Positions 7,469-15,787 are shown, counted from the first letter of the stretch. The stretch: 19,539 nt of DNA from Bacteroidota bacterium (GCA_023429135.1 JAEYWD010000056.1:1-19539), one strand, 5' to 3'. The notes: generated by a model not told the origin, from the sequence alone. Made by a program: numbers and translations.

Positions 7469-8811
7469 AAGCGTGGTTTGTTGTGTGTTTTACGCTCATG
7501 GGGAGCTTTTGCCGGCTTACCATATTTTGGATTTCTTTTTTTGGGTCCTCCCAGGTTTACTTTTTTATTTTTGTCTTTTTTCTCATGAAAAGCCCCTTTA
7601 GGAGCTTTGGGAGCGGGTTCCTTCAAATAATCCTTATCGTAAAGAGGTGCGGGAATCTCATCCAGGTATAGTTCGGAGGAAACGGCGAGATTTTCAGGAA
7701 CCAGCTTTTCATCAATTTGAAAGCCGATCAGTTTCTCGATATTTTCGAGGAGTTCCATTTCATTTTCAGTGGCAAAACTTATGGCAATACCTTGCTTGTC
7801 GGCGCGGCCGGTACGACCTGTTCGATGGATATAGTCTTCGGGAATCTCAGGTATGTTGAAATTCACCACATGCGAAATATCGGCAATATCTAATCCTCTG
7901 GAGGCAATATCGGTGGCAATAAGAACCCGATGACTTCCTTCCCTGAATTTAGCTATTGCTCCAAACCTGTAATTTTGCGATTTATTGGAATGTATCACAG
8001 CTATTGACCCTGGGAAACGCTCATCGAGGTTGTCGAACAACCTGTCGGCAGCTTTTTTATCGGACACAAAAACCAAAACCCTGTTCATAGAGCTGTCTTC
8101 GTTGAGTAACAGAGATAGCATATTTACCTTGGTTCGGAAATTAGGAATATGATAAACACTGTGTTCGATTTGCTCTACAGGAGTATGTATGGAGCCTGTT
8201 TCGACCCATTGTGGATCAACAAAAAAGTCCTGGATTAATTGCTGTACATCTTCAGTGAGTGTTGCCGAAAACATAAGGTTTTGACGTTTAGCAGGCAATA
8301 ATTCAAGAATCTGTATAGTTTGCGGGCGGAAACCCAGTGCGAGCATTTCGTCCACTTCATCAATTACCAGTTTCTGAATATTATTCAGCCTCAGAATTCC
8401 CGACATGGCAAGGTCGACAAGCCGGCCAGGTGTTGCCACCAGAATATCAAGGCCTTCATAAACCATCTTCTTTTGCGTATTGATATTGGTACCACCATAA
8501 ACCCCTGCAAACCTGAAGTTGGTATATTTTGTGAGTTTTTCGATTTCGGTAACTACCTGTTGAACCAGTTCCCGGGTAGGTAATACAATAAGCACCCGGG
8601 GATGCTTCTGATCTGAGAACTTAAGCTGACGCAGAATTGGCAAAAGATAAGCGAAGGTTTTCCCAGTTCCTGTTTGAGCCAGGCCAACTACATCCTTTCC
8701 CGACATAATAACCGGAAAGGCCATTTCCTGAATGGGAGTAGGTGTTGCAAATCCAAGGTCGGCAATAGCATTCCGAAGAGGAGTATTCAAATTAAGATTC
8801 TCAAAACTCAT
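7465..8811 (-). CDS. DEAD-box ATP-dependent RNA helicase
   Basis: The product has 448 residues with all superfamily-2 DEAD-box motifs in order: Q motif (FATPTPIQ, Q28), motif I AQTGTGKT (45-52), Ia PTREL (78-82), Ib TPGR (127-130), motif II DEVD (151-154), motif III SAT (182-184), ATDIASRGLD (V) and HRTGRTGR (VI, 329-336). Motif II reads DEVD rather than DEAD, a conservative variation common in bacterial members. A lysine/arginine-rich tail of about 60 residues probably binds RNA. Likely roles are ribosome assembly, mRNA decay or cold adaptation; it cannot be assigned specifically to RhlE, CsdA or another named helicase. A TACCTTTG box lies 20 bases upstream. It is the first gene of a two-gene unit with the VF530 gene. 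Confidence 0.94.
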   Translation of the reverse strand: MSFENLNLNTPLRNAIADLGFATPTPIQEMAFPVIMSGKDVVGLAQTGTGKTFAYLLPILRQLKFSDQKHPRVLIVLPTRELVQQVVTEIEKLTKYTNFRFAGVYGGTNINTQKKMVYEGLDILVATPGRLVDLAMSGILRLNNIQKLVIDEVDEMLALGFRPQTIQILELLPAKRQNLMFSATLTEDVQQLIQDFFVDPQWVETGSIHTPVEQIEHSVYHIPNFRTKVNMLSLLLNEDSSMNRVLVFVSDKKAADRLFDNLDERFPGSIAVIHSNKSQNYRFGAIAKFREGSHRVLIATDIASRGLDIADISHVVNFNIPEIPEDYIHRTGRTGRADKQGIAISFATENEMELLENIEKLIGFQIDEKLVPENLAVSSELYLDEIPAPLYDKDYLKEPAPKAPKGAFHEKKDKNKKVNLGGPKKRNPKYGKPAKAPHERKTHNKPRL

Positions 8812-8830
8812 GTAAGCATTTTTTGTTGCG

Positions 8831-8838
8831 CAAAGGTA
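8831..8838 (-). promoter_or_regulatory. -7 box (TAnnTTTG) for the DEAD-box helicase gene
   Basis: On the minus strand TACCTTTG lies 20 bases before the helicase ATG, a good position for a short leader. No matching -33 TTTG was seen, so this is moderate support only. Confidence 0.45.
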
Positions 8839-8871
8839 GAATTTAGTCGCAAGAAATATGAATTAATCGGG

Positions 8872-9327
8872 CTAAATACTCCCGAATAAATTTATAAGTA
8901 TCTTCTTCCGATATTCAAAAATGGACAATACTTTATTTCTAACTATTACAGCATTTACAATTCTACCGATCCCTCCGAATGGGACTTGATAATACAATTT
9001 ATCTGTCATTTTTACTCCTTTCGGAATTTCTTCAAAATGATGTTCGTGATGCCAGATCGAATACGGACCTTTACGCTGTTCGTCAATAAAAAAGAAAGGC
9101 TCTTTCACATGGGTAATTTCTGTAACCCATTCCATGGGTATGCCTGCCAGGGGTGAAACACGATATTCGATAAACATACCTTCGTATATCTTATCAGGAA
9201 GAGCATGGCGAACCTGAAAATTCATTCCGGCGGGTGTTATTTTCCCTAAATTGTAAGGATTTGAAAAGAATCTCCACGCTTTTTCCGGAGAAATCGGCAA
9301 AATCTGAGTAAATATGAGTCGTTCCAT
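8872..9327 (-). CDS. SRPBCC-family (START/Bet v1-like) ligand-binding protein
   Basis: The product has 151 residues with no signal peptide. It matches the bacterial SRPBCC/polyketide-cyclase-like pattern: an N-terminal strand RLIFTQILPISPEKAW with the conserved helix FFSNPYNLGKITP, a middle MFIEYRVSPLAGIPMEWVTEI, a strand pair around YSIWHHEHHFEEI, and a C-terminal helix that normally closes the hydrophobic cavity. Related proteins are often annotated as cell-division inhibitors or CDP-paratose 2-epimerase-like, but this is loose naming. The ligand is unknown. The gene lies between the DEAD-box gene and DUF721, in the same direction as both, with gaps on each side. It may be a single-gene unit. 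Confidence 0.83.
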   Translation of the reverse strand: MERLIFTQILPISPEKAWRFFSNPYNLGKITPAGMNFQVRHALPDKIYEGMFIEYRVSPLAGIPMEWVTEITHVKEPFFFIDEQRKGPYSIWHHEHHFEEIPKGVKMTDKLYYQVPFGGIGRIVNAVIVRNKVLSIFEYRKKILINLFGSI

Positions 9328-9429
9328 TTATTGTTTACGATTTGACATAAAATCCTAAACAACGCTTAATATATTTGGTTGTTGAAATAGAGAATTTCTA
9401 TTGCAAGATGGTGTGCTTCCCAGTGCGAT

Positions 9430-9720
9430 TTATCTGATTACAATATCATCAATCACGCTTTCCCCTACCCTGTCGTTAACTGCTTTAACCATACCGGAAC
9501 GCATCATAATAAGCTCGGCACGGACAATGGATGAGGTTAGCCGCACAAACATTACCCGTTTGTGGATCACCACCTCACGTAAATGACGTGCAACGGTTTT
9601 GCCCATCATCTCCTTCCATACGCGAATAGCTTCAACCTCTTTCAGCTTTTCCTTGATATGCATCTGGTCGAGTAACTGATCCACCAGCTCTTTTATATTT
9701 TGTGTGTTGGAGCGTTTCAT
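9430..9720 (-). CDS. DUF721 / DciA-like protein
   Basis: The product has 96 residues and matches the DUF721 family. It has an N-terminal helix LVDQLLDQMHIKEKLKEVEA, the conserved VWKEMMGKTVARH segment, a strand KRVMFVRLTSSIVRAELIMM and a short C-terminal IDDIVIR. DUF721 includes DciA, the loader or regulator of replicative helicase DnaB in bacteria lacking DnaC/DnaI; many Bacteroidota carry such a gene. Its ATG is one base after the recF stop (TAA-T-ATG), so it is co-translated with recF. That pairing fits a DNA replication or repair role. DciA function in this phylum is inferred from the family. Confidence 0.85.
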   Translation of the reverse strand: MKRSNTQNIKELVDQLLDQMHIKEKLKEVEAIRVWKEMMGKTVARHLREVVIHKRVMFVRLTSSIVRAELIMMRSGMVKAVNDRVGESVIDDIVIR

Positions 9721-9721
9721 A

Positions 9722-10834
9722 TTAATTTATTTCGCTTACGCCGTTTGTGGATATCTCGAATATCTTAAAATCGCTGGTAATCTCTTTCAGCAATTCGGTT
9801 ATATTGTTCCGGTCGGTATCGGTAATAAAAATCTGACCGAAATTTTGTCCCGAAACCAGTTTTATAAGTTGCATCACGCGTAATGCATCAAACTTATCAA
9901 AAATATCGTCGAGCAGCAGAAGTGGCTGCTTACCGGTTTTATTGCGAAGCAGACTTAACTCAGCAAGCTTAAGCGACACGAGCAAAGTTTTTTGCTGTCC
10001 CTGCGACCCGACACGTTTCATGGGGTAGCCATTCTGCATAAAAACCAGATCGTCCTTGTGAATACCTGTAGTAGTGTATTCCAAAGCAAGATCCTTTTGC
10101 ACCGAGTGTTTCAAAAGCATATCGAGCGAGGCCGTGTCGAGCTGCGACTCATAAACGAGCTGCACCTGTTCCGAACCGCTGGAAATATGTTGATAAAACT
10201 CCAGGAAAACGCCCGTGAGTTCTTCCACAAATTGCTTTCGCACCTTGTAAATAGTTTCACCAAAAAGACAGAGCTGGCCATCCCAAACCTCCAGCATATC
10301 AGAATCGCTGTTCCCTGTCCTGCCAAATTCCTTCAAGAGACTGTTTCGCTGTGCCAGGGCTTTATTATATTTTATAAGTGCATCCAGATACTGACTATTA
10401 TACTGTGAAATAGCGCCATCCATAAATTTACGGCGATCGTCGCTGCCACCGTAAATAAGTTCGGCATCGGATGGTGAAGCAATAATCAGAGGTATTAACC
10501 CGATATGTTCCGATAGTTTATCGTAATTTTTTTTATTGCGCTTCATCACCTTTTTCTGGCCGGTTTTAAATCCACAGCTTATCGCCTCGGGGATATCATC
10601 AAGTTCGAATTCACCCTGCACAAGAAAAAAATCCTCACCATGCCTGATATTAAGTGAATCGGTTGCTGTAAAGTAGCTTTTACAAAGCGAGAGGTAATGA
10701 ATCGCATCGAGCAGATTGGTTTTACCCGATCCGTTTGCCCCTACAAAACAGTTGATCTTGGAACTGAGTTTTATCTCAAGATCCTGATAGCTCTTAAAAT
10801 TAACGAGATGCAACGCTTGCAGGGAAATATTCAT
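9722..10834 (-). CDS. recF: DNA replication and repair protein RecF
   Basis: The product has 370 residues, the normal RecF length. The N-terminal ABC-type head has QALHLVNFKSYQDLEI, Walker A GANGSGKT (32-39) and NLLDAIHYLSL. A DDRRKFMDG segment follows at about 132-140. The ABC signature is SQGQQKT (277-283) and Walker B is LLLLDD (305-310) with IFDKFD. RecF binds gapped DNA and, with RecO and RecR, loads RecA in the cytoplasm. It is upstream of, and coupled to, the DUF721 gene. The leader before its ATG is largely occupied by a heptad repeat hairpin, and a TATTTTTG box sits just beyond it. The call is secure. Confidence 0.96.
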   Translation of the reverse strand: MNISLQALHLVNFKSYQDLEIKLSSKINCFVGANGSGKTNLLDAIHYLSLCKSYFTATDSLNIRHGEDFFLVQGEFELDDIPEAISCGFKTGQKKVMKRNKKNYDKLSEHIGLIPLIIASPSDAELIYGGSDDRRKFMDGAISQYNSQYLDALIKYNKALAQRNSLLKEFGRTGNSDSDMLEVWDGQLCLFGETIYKVRKQFVEELTGVFLEFYQHISSGSEQVQLVYESQLDTASLDMLLKHSVQKDLALEYTTTGIHKDDLVFMQNGYPMKRVGSQGQQKTLLVSLKLAELSLLRNKTGKQPLLLLDDIFDKFDALRVMQLIKLVSGQNFGQIFITDTDRNNITELLKEITSDFKIFEISTNGVSEIN

Positions 10835-10838
10835 AGAT

Positions 10839-10888
10839 AAGTATCAAGTATCCAGTATTAAGTATCGAGACTAATACATCCAGATACT
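10839..10888. repeat. Heptad stutter hairpin in the recF leader
   Basis: Four exact 7-base units, AAGTATC, AAGTATC, CAGTATT, AAGTATC (10839-10866), begin four bases upstream of the recF start. They are followed by GAGACTA, ATACATC, CAGATAC. AGTATC words on the left are complementary to GATACT-like words on the right, with a less regular right arm. The element lies between the recF start and its candidate -7 box. Confidence 0.6.
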
Positions 10889-10895
10889 ATTTGTG

Positions 10896-10903
10896 CAAAA
10901 ATA
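10896..10903 (-). promoter_or_regulatory. Possible -7 box (TAnnTTTG) for recF
   Basis: On the minus strand TATTTTTG lies 61 bases before the recF ATG. There is no good -33 match. If used, the transcript leader would consist almost entirely of the adjacent heptad repeat. Confidence 0.4.
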
Positions 10904-10944
10904 GGTATTATTGAATTGAGGGAGAAAAAAAGATGCTAACAATA

Positions 10945-10986
10945 GGAAGGTAGTCGTAAGAGGTTAGTCGTAAGTCGTAAGAATCC
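10945..10986. repeat. Heptad stutter repeat upstream of the mrr-like gene
   Basis: The stretch divides into 7-base units: GGAAGGT, AGTCGTA, AGAGGTT, AGTCGTA, AGTCGTA, AGAATCC. Three units are identical. Unlike the others it has no clear complementary arm. It lies in the divergent gap between recF and the restriction gene. The rest of this gap (10987-11117) is AT-rich, with only a TATAAT-like string at 11095 and no recognised Bacteroidota promoter. Confidence 0.6.
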
Positions 10987-11117
10987 GACCTTTCATTTGA
11001 ATGGAATTCTTTACACATCTCCCATGCAAAATATCAACAAGATAAACTGTGCTGAATTATGAAAGATTATTTAAAAAAGAGCTATTTTTAAACATATAAT
11101 GCATTAAAACCGCCATA

Positions 11118-12005
11118 ATGGAACAACAAGATTTACCTAAATTTCATGAAACCTTTAATCCAATTTTAGAAATCTTAAGCGATGGTAAAACCATTCATCA
11201 CAGAGAATTACTAAAAAAAGTTTTAGAAAAATATTATTCAACTTTGCCTAAGAATCTTTTGGAAGAAAAGACAAAGAGTGGTGATCTCTTGATTCTTAAT
11301 CGTATTGCGTGGGGCAAATCATACTTGAAGAAAGGTGGTTTTATATTTTACCCCGAAAGAGGAATGGTTCAAATTACTGAAAAAGGGAAAAAATCTAAAA
11401 ACACTTCACTGCAACTAAAGGATATTGAGGAAGAATCTGGTTTTCTTGATTTTTATACAGAAGAAAAAAACAAGATTTCTAAAATTACTCAAATAAACAA
11501 TTCCTCACCTCAGGATTTAATTGACTCAGGCTTTTCAGAAATCGAAGCTCAGGTTAAAAATGATCTACTAGAAAGACTTAGAAGCATTGACCCATTTTAT
11601 TTTGAAAAAGTAATTTTATTATTATTAAAAAAAATGGGGTACGGTGATTTTATAGAAACTGCTAAGACCGGAGATGGAGGCATAGATGGTATAATAAATG
11701 AAGACAAACTTGGACTCGACAAAATTTATATTCAAGCAAAAAGATATGATAACAGTAAAGTCCGAGAAAAAGACATCAGAAATTTTATTGGCGCTATGAG
11801 CGGAGATACAACTAAAGGGGTTTTTGTAACTACTTCAGAATTTGATAAAGGCGCAATCCAAAAAGCTCATGACGCTCATCACACCATAATTTTAATTGAT
11901 GGGAAAAAACTAGTGGATTTAATGCATGAATATAACATTGGAGTCCAGATTAAAGCCACTTATGAAGTAAAACAAATTGATGAAGATTTTTTTGAAGGAG
12001 AATAA
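11118..12005 (+). CDS. mrr: Mrr-type restriction endonuclease (solitary, probably type IV)
   Basis: The product has 295 residues with two parts. Residues about 10-95 form the Mrr N-terminal winged-helix domain: FNPILEILSDGKTIHHRELL, LNRIAWGKSYLKKGGF and a final VQITEKGK. Residues about 155-275 form the Mrr catalytic domain of the PD-(D/E)xK fold: DPFYFEKVILLLLKKMGYG, then TGDGGIDG with D190, then IYIQAKRY with Q206 and K208, then GVFVTTSEF and a closing LIDGKKLVDLM. Such enzymes cut modified (usually methylated) foreign DNA. No methyltransferase, specificity subunit or other defence gene is beside it, which fits a type IV, modification-dependent system. The gene is visibly more A/T-rich, with many AAA/ATT codons, than recF and secA around it, suggesting horizontal acquisition. 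Confidence 0.9.
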   Translation: MEQQDLPKFHETFNPILEILSDGKTIHHRELLKKVLEKYYSTLPKNLLEEKTKSGDLLILNRIAWGKSYLKKGGFIFYPERGMVQITEKGKKSKNTSLQLKDIEEESGFLDFYTEEKNKISKITQINNSSPQDLIDSGFSEIEAQVKNDLLERLRSIDPFYFEKVILLLLKKMGYGDFIETAKTGDGGIDGIINEDKLGLDKIYIQAKRYDNSKVREKDIRNFIGAMSGDTTKGVFVTTSEFDKGAIQKAHDAHHTIILIDGKKLVDLMHEYNIGVQIKATYEVKQIDEDFFEGE

Positions 12006-12104
12006 CTCTACAAAAATTCTGATAATCATTTTAAGAAAACAAATAAATGTAAATGAGAAACTTAGCTTTCTTCTCACCTCTTCCTCTTGCTTCATACTTC
12101 TTAC

Positions 12105-12137
12105 AAAAAAAGCCCCCTGAACTTTCATCCAGAGGGC
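12105..12137 (-). terminator. Rho-independent terminator after secA
   Basis: On the minus strand GCCCTCTG (12137-12130) pairs with CAGGGGGC (12119-12112), 8 bp with one G-U wobble, across a 10-base loop. Seven T residues (12111-12105) follow. It lies about 60 bases downstream of the secA stop. On the plus strand no T-tract follows, so it serves secA rather than the mrr-like gene. Confidence 0.8.
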
Positions 12138-12159
12138 CTCAGAGTAATTATTTTTTATA

Positions 12160-12194
12160 TTGACAGTCGTCCGTGGTCCGTCGACTGTGGATTT
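12160..12194. repeat. Heptad stutter palindrome just after secA
   Basis: The stretch divides into 7-base units TTGACAG, TCGTCCG, TGGTCCG, TCGACTG, TGGATTT. ACAGTCG (12163-12169) is the exact reverse complement of CGACTGT (12182-12188), so the element can form a 7-bp stem with a 12-base loop. It starts six bases beyond the secA stop codon, ahead of the terminator. A weaker 7-base stutter of TTCxxAC-type words lies nearby at about 12070-12104. Confidence 0.55.
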
Positions 12195-12199
12195 CTTTT

Positions 12200-15100
12200 C
12201 TATTCCATTCCTACCCCATGGCAGTTTTTGAATTTTTTGCCACTGCCACATGGACATGGATCGTTACGCCCTACTTTTTTCTCTACCCTTACCGGTTGCA
12301 CTTTCTGAGGCTCACGGGTATCGCTTTGCTCGGGACGACGGGCATCGGGGTCGTTATGACGCGTTTCCATACGGCTTAAATCGAGCCGCTTGGGAGGTTG
12401 TGCCCGCTGAACCTGATTCGGATCCTGACTTGGAATGCGACCTTTCATCAAAATAGAAGTAATATCACGGTTGATGCGGAACATCATCTGTTTGAATAAC
12501 TCAAACGATTCAAATTTATAGATCAGCAATGGATCCTTCTGTTCATAAGTGGCATTCTGAACCGATTGTTTCAGATCGTCGAGTTCGCGTAGGTGTTCTT
12601 TCCAGGCATCGTCGATAGTAAGCAGTATAGCCGATTTCTCGAATGAGCGGGTAAGCTCACGGCCTTGTGTTTCGTACGATTTCTTAAGATTGGTCACAAT
12701 ATGATAAACCTTGGCGCCATCAGTAATCGGAACAACAATGTTATCGTAAATAGCCGACTGTTTCAGGTAAACATCGCTGATTACGGGATAAGCCTGAGCT
12801 GCGATTACTTCCGATTTACGCTTATATGCATCCAGGGCAACTTCGTAAACAGCTTCGGTAATCTTAGTTTTATCACCTTTCATAAAGGTTTCTTCATCTA
12901 CCGGCGAGTCAACCGAGAGTACTTTTATAAGCTCAAGATTGAAATTTTCGAAATCCTGGGCTGCAATGCTTTCTTCGGCAATACCTTCGATTACATCGTA
13001 AATCATATTGGCGATATCCACGTTGATACGTTCGCCAAACAACGCATGGTGACGTTTTGTGTAAATCACTTCGCGTTGCGAGTTCATTACGTCGTCGTAT
13101 TCGAGCAAACGTTTACGGATACCGAAGTTGTTTTCTTCTACTTTCTTCTGAGCACGTTCTATGGAGCGCGAAATCATGGAGTGCTTAATCACTTCGTTTT
13201 CTTTCCAGCCCATACGGTCCATAATACCGGCAATACGGTCTGAGCCGAACAAACGCATCAGGTCGTCCTCGAGCGAAACAAAGAACTGTGACGACCCAGG
13301 GTCACCCTGACGACCGGCACGACCACGTAACTGGCGGTCGACACGGCGGCTCTCGTGGCGTTCGGTACCGATGATGGCCAAACCACCTGCCTGACGTACC
13401 TTTTCGGTAAGCTTAATGTCGGTACCACGACCTGCCATATTGGTGGCGATGGTTACTGTACCTTCTCTACCCGCTTCGGCCACAATATCGGCTTCGCGTT
13501 GGTGAAGCTTGGCGTTAAGTACGTTATGCCTGATCCCTCTCAGCTTTAACATACGGCTGAGTAACTCCGAAACTTCAACCGAGGTTGTACCCACCAGCAC
13601 AGGCCGATCTTTAGCAACAAGAGCAGTAATTTCGTCGATTACGGCATTATATTTTTCGCGTTTTGTTTTGTAAACCAAATCTTCCTGGTCGGTACGTGTA
13701 ATTTTACGGTTTGTTGGAATAACCACCACATCGAGTTTGTAGATCGACCAGAATTCTCCTGCTTCCGTTTCCGCGGTACCTGTCATACCTGCAAGCTTGT
13801 GATACATACGGAAGTAGTTCTGCAGGGTAATAGTAGCGAAGGTTTGTGTTGCAGCTTCAACCTTAACACGTTCCTTGGCTTCGATAGCCTGGTGTAAACC
13901 GTCGGAATACCGGCGACCTTCGAGGATACGACCGGTTTGTTCGTCTACAATCTTCACCTTGTTATCCATTACCACATATTCCACATCGCGCTCGAAAAGC
14001 GTGTAAGCTTTAAGCAACTGGTTCACGGTATGAATGCGTTCGGATTTAATAGAATAGTCGGTAAGCAGCTCGTCCTTTTTGGCAACTTTTTCGTGCTTGT
14101 CGATGTTCATCTTTTCGAGCTCGGCAATGGTTGCGCCAATATCAGGAAGTATAAAGAAAGCCGAATCTTCCGATTTGGAAGTCATAATATCAATACCTTT
14201 TTCAGTAAGTTCGATGGAGTTGTTTTTTTCATCGATTACAAAGAAAAGGTCGTCGGTAACCAGGTGCATGTTCTTGTTCTGCTCCTGCATGTAGAAGTTT
14301 TCGGTTTTATGAAGCAGTTGCTTCATACCCTGTTCCGACAGGAATTTTATTAATGGCTTATTCTTAGGTAAACCTTTGAAAGCACGGAGCAAGAGTTTGC
14401 CGCCATTTTCGTTATCGCCTTTGGCAATATAATTTTTGGCATCGACCAGAACCTGAGAAACCAATTTACGCTGTTCGTTAAAAAGAACCTCAACACGTGG
14501 TTTAAATTCATCGAACAACTGGTTGTCGCCGCGAGGTACGGGACCTGAGATAATTAAAGGTGTACGCGCATCGTCGATTAATACCGAGTCAACCTCATCC
14601 ACGATGGCAAAGTGATGCTTGCGTTGAACAAGGTCGAGTGTACTGATGGCCATGTTATCGCGGAGGTAATCGAAACCAAATTCGTTGTTTGTACCATAGG
14701 TGATATCGGCATTGTAAGCTTTGCGACGTGCATCGGAGTTTGGCTGGTGCTTGTCGATACAATCTACAGAAAGACCATGGAATTCGAACAGAGGACCCAT
14801 CCATTCCGAGTCGCGTTTTGCAAGATAATCGTTAACGGTTACAATGTGAACACCACGTCCGGCAAGGGCATTGAGAAACACAGGCAAGGTAGCCACCAGC
14901 GTTTTACCTTCCCCTGTTGCCATCTCGGCAATTTTACCCTGATGCAGTACAACCCCACCAAAAAGCTGTACATCGTAGTGAACCATATCCCAGGTAATCA
15001 TATTTCCTCCTGCCATCCAACTATTGTGGTGGTAAGCCTTATTCCCTTCGATGGTTACATTATCTTTTACGGCAGCAAGATCACGATCGAAGTCGGTTGC

Positions 15101-15499
15101 TGTAACCTCTACTTTTTCGTTTTCCTTTAAACGGCGGGCAGTTTCTTTAACAATAGAGAATGCTTCAGGTAAAACCTCGTCCAGCGCTTCTTCAATTTTC
15201 TTGAGAAGTTCTTTTTCGAGTTTATCTATTTTTCTGTAAATATCTTCGATTTCATCCATTGGAGTTTCGTCCCGTTCTGCTTTTTCGCGCAGTTCGGCAA
15301 TTTCATTTTCCAATGCTTTGGTATGATCTTTAATCCGTTGTTTTAAAATGCCGGTACGAGCCCGAAGATCGTCGTTACTCAGATTTTTGATTTCCTCGTA
15401 TGCGGCTTTGATTTTATCAACAACAGGCTGGGTTTCCTTAAGATCTCGCTGTGCTTTATTGCCAACAAATTTGGAAAGTATTGTATTAATAAAACTCAT
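12200..15499 (-). CDS. secA: Preprotein translocase ATPase SecA
   Basis: The product has 1,099 residues, the long form usual in Bacteroidota. NBD1 has Walker A MATGEGKT (193-200), then TVNDYLAKRD, TNNEFGFDYLRDN and Walker B DEVDSVLIDDARTPL (301-315). NBD2 has GTTSVEVSE, NMAGRGTDIKL and RQLRGRAGRQGDPG. The helical scaffold and wing domains follow, with ENNFGIRKRLLEYDDVMN and an ITIDDAWKEHLRELDDLKQ-like segment. A proline/arginine-rich linker leads to the C-terminal zinc-binding tail DPCPCGSGKKFKNCH (C1082, C1084, C1093, H1094), used for SecB and ribosome contact. An insertion at about 330-480 accounts for the extra length over E. coli SecA. It drives ATP-dependent export through SecYEG and is monocistronic, with its own -7 box and terminator. 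Confidence 0.98.
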   Translation of the reverse strand: MSFINTILSKFVGNKAQRDLKETQPVVDKIKAAYEEIKNLSNDDLRARTGILKQRIKDHTKALENEIAELREKAERDETPMDEIEDIYRKIDKLEKELLKKIEEALDEVLPEAFSIVKETARRLKENEKVEVTATDFDRDLAAVKDNVTIEGNKAYHHNSWMAGGNMITWDMVHYDVQLFGGVVLHQGKIAEMATGEGKTLVATLPVFLNALAGRGVHIVTVNDYLAKRDSEWMGPLFEFHGLSVDCIDKHQPNSDARRKAYNADITYGTNNEFGFDYLRDNMAISTLDLVQRKHHFAIVDEVDSVLIDDARTPLIISGPVPRGDNQLFDEFKPRVEVLFNEQRKLVSQVLVDAKNYIAKGDNENGGKLLLRAFKGLPKNKPLIKFLSEQGMKQLLHKTENFYMQEQNKNMHLVTDDLFFVIDEKNNSIELTEKGIDIMTSKSEDSAFFILPDIGATIAELEKMNIDKHEKVAKKDELLTDYSIKSERIHTVNQLLKAYTLFERDVEYVVMDNKVKIVDEQTGRILEGRRYSDGLHQAIEAKERVKVEAATQTFATITLQNYFRMYHKLAGMTGTAETEAGEFWSIYKLDVVVIPTNRKITRTDQEDLVYKTKREKYNAVIDEITALVAKDRPVLVGTTSVEVSELLSRMLKLRGIRHNVLNAKLHQREADIVAEAGREGTVTIATNMAGRGTDIKLTEKVRQAGGLAIIGTERHESRRVDRQLRGRAGRQGDPGSSQFFVSLEDDLMRLFGSDRIAGIMDRMGWKENEVIKHSMISRSIERAQKKVEENNFGIRKRLLEYDDVMNSQREVIYTKRHHALFGERINVDIANMIYDVIEGIAEESIAAQDFENFNLELIKVLSVDSPVDEETFMKGDKTKITEAVYEVALDAYKRKSEVIAAQAYPVISDVYLKQSAIYDNIVVPITDGAKVYHIVTNLKKSYETQGRELTRSFEKSAILLTIDDAWKEHLRELDDLKQSVQNATYEQKDPLLIYKFESFELFKQMMFRINRDITSILMKGRIPSQDPNQVQRAQPPKRLDLSRMETRHNDPDARRPEQSDTREPQKVQPVRVEKKVGRNDPCPCGSGKKFKNCHGVGME

Positions 15500-15528
15500 T
15501 ATTAAATATCTTAGTTAATTAAAGTGAG

Positions 15529-15536
15529 CAAAGTTA
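15529..15536 (-). promoter_or_regulatory. -7 box (TAnnTTTG) for secA
   Basis: On the minus strand TAACTTTG lies 30 bases before the secA ATG, implying a leader of roughly 20-25 bases. No clear TTTG lies at the -33 distance. Position and match to the core box make it a fair candidate. Confidence 0.5.
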
Positions 15537-15667
15537 ATGTATTTTATATTTAATCATTTTATAATAGGCGTAAACCTAAGTAAAATTTCGAAAACATACC
15601 AGTGATAAAAACTATGCCATAATTTTTTCGACCGGAGGAAGGGTGGGTCGTAATATAGGTAAGAAAG

Positions 15668-15765
15668 CCTCACCCCCGACCCCTCTCCTGGAGGAGAGGG
15701 GAGAAATAAAAAGCTGTATTCAAAGGCCTTCTCCTTGAGGAGAAGGATTTAGGATGAGGTGTTCC
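15668..15765. repeat. Twin-hairpin palindromic element upstream of the ECF sigma gene
   Basis: Two perfect short hairpins lie 26 bases apart. CCCCTCTCCT (15680-15689) pairs with AGGAGAGGGG (15692-15701) across two bases. CCTTCTCCT (15727-15735) pairs with AGGAGAAGG (15738-15746) across two bases. The two stems are similar to each other, and the outer flanks CCTCACCCC and AGGATGAGGTG are partly complementary. This is the form of a dispersed REP-like palindromic repeat. It lies in the divergent gap between secA and the sigma gene, and ends about 22 bases before the sigma ATG. No promoter for the sigma operon was recognised between them. Confidence 0.65.
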
Positions 15766-15787
15766 TGACTTGACACTAAATAATAAC

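Noticed and set aside
8350..8361. DEVD instead of DEAD in helicase motif II
   Set aside because: The two acidic residues needed for ATP hydrolysis are kept and this variation is common in bacterial members, so it is not a defect.
9386..9402. AATAGA/TCTATT hairpin after the DUF721 gene as a terminator
   Set aside because: Only six AT-rich pairs and no T-tract on the minus strand.
11095..11100. TATAAT as a promoter for the mrr-like gene
   Set aside because: Bacteroidota primary promoters use TAnnTTTG; an isolated TATAAT in AT-rich DNA with no -35 is weak, though it could matter if the gene was recently acquired.
12665..15130. Long open frames antisense to secA (12665-13243, 13937-14353, 14612-15130)
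   Set aside because: They mirror the conserved secA reading frame, lack family resemblance and have no promoter or context; secA is unambiguous on the other strand.
15770..15787. TTG start six codons upstream of the ECF sigma ATG
   Set aside because: The ATG at 15788 gives a normal ECF N-terminus, and TTG starts are rare in this setting.
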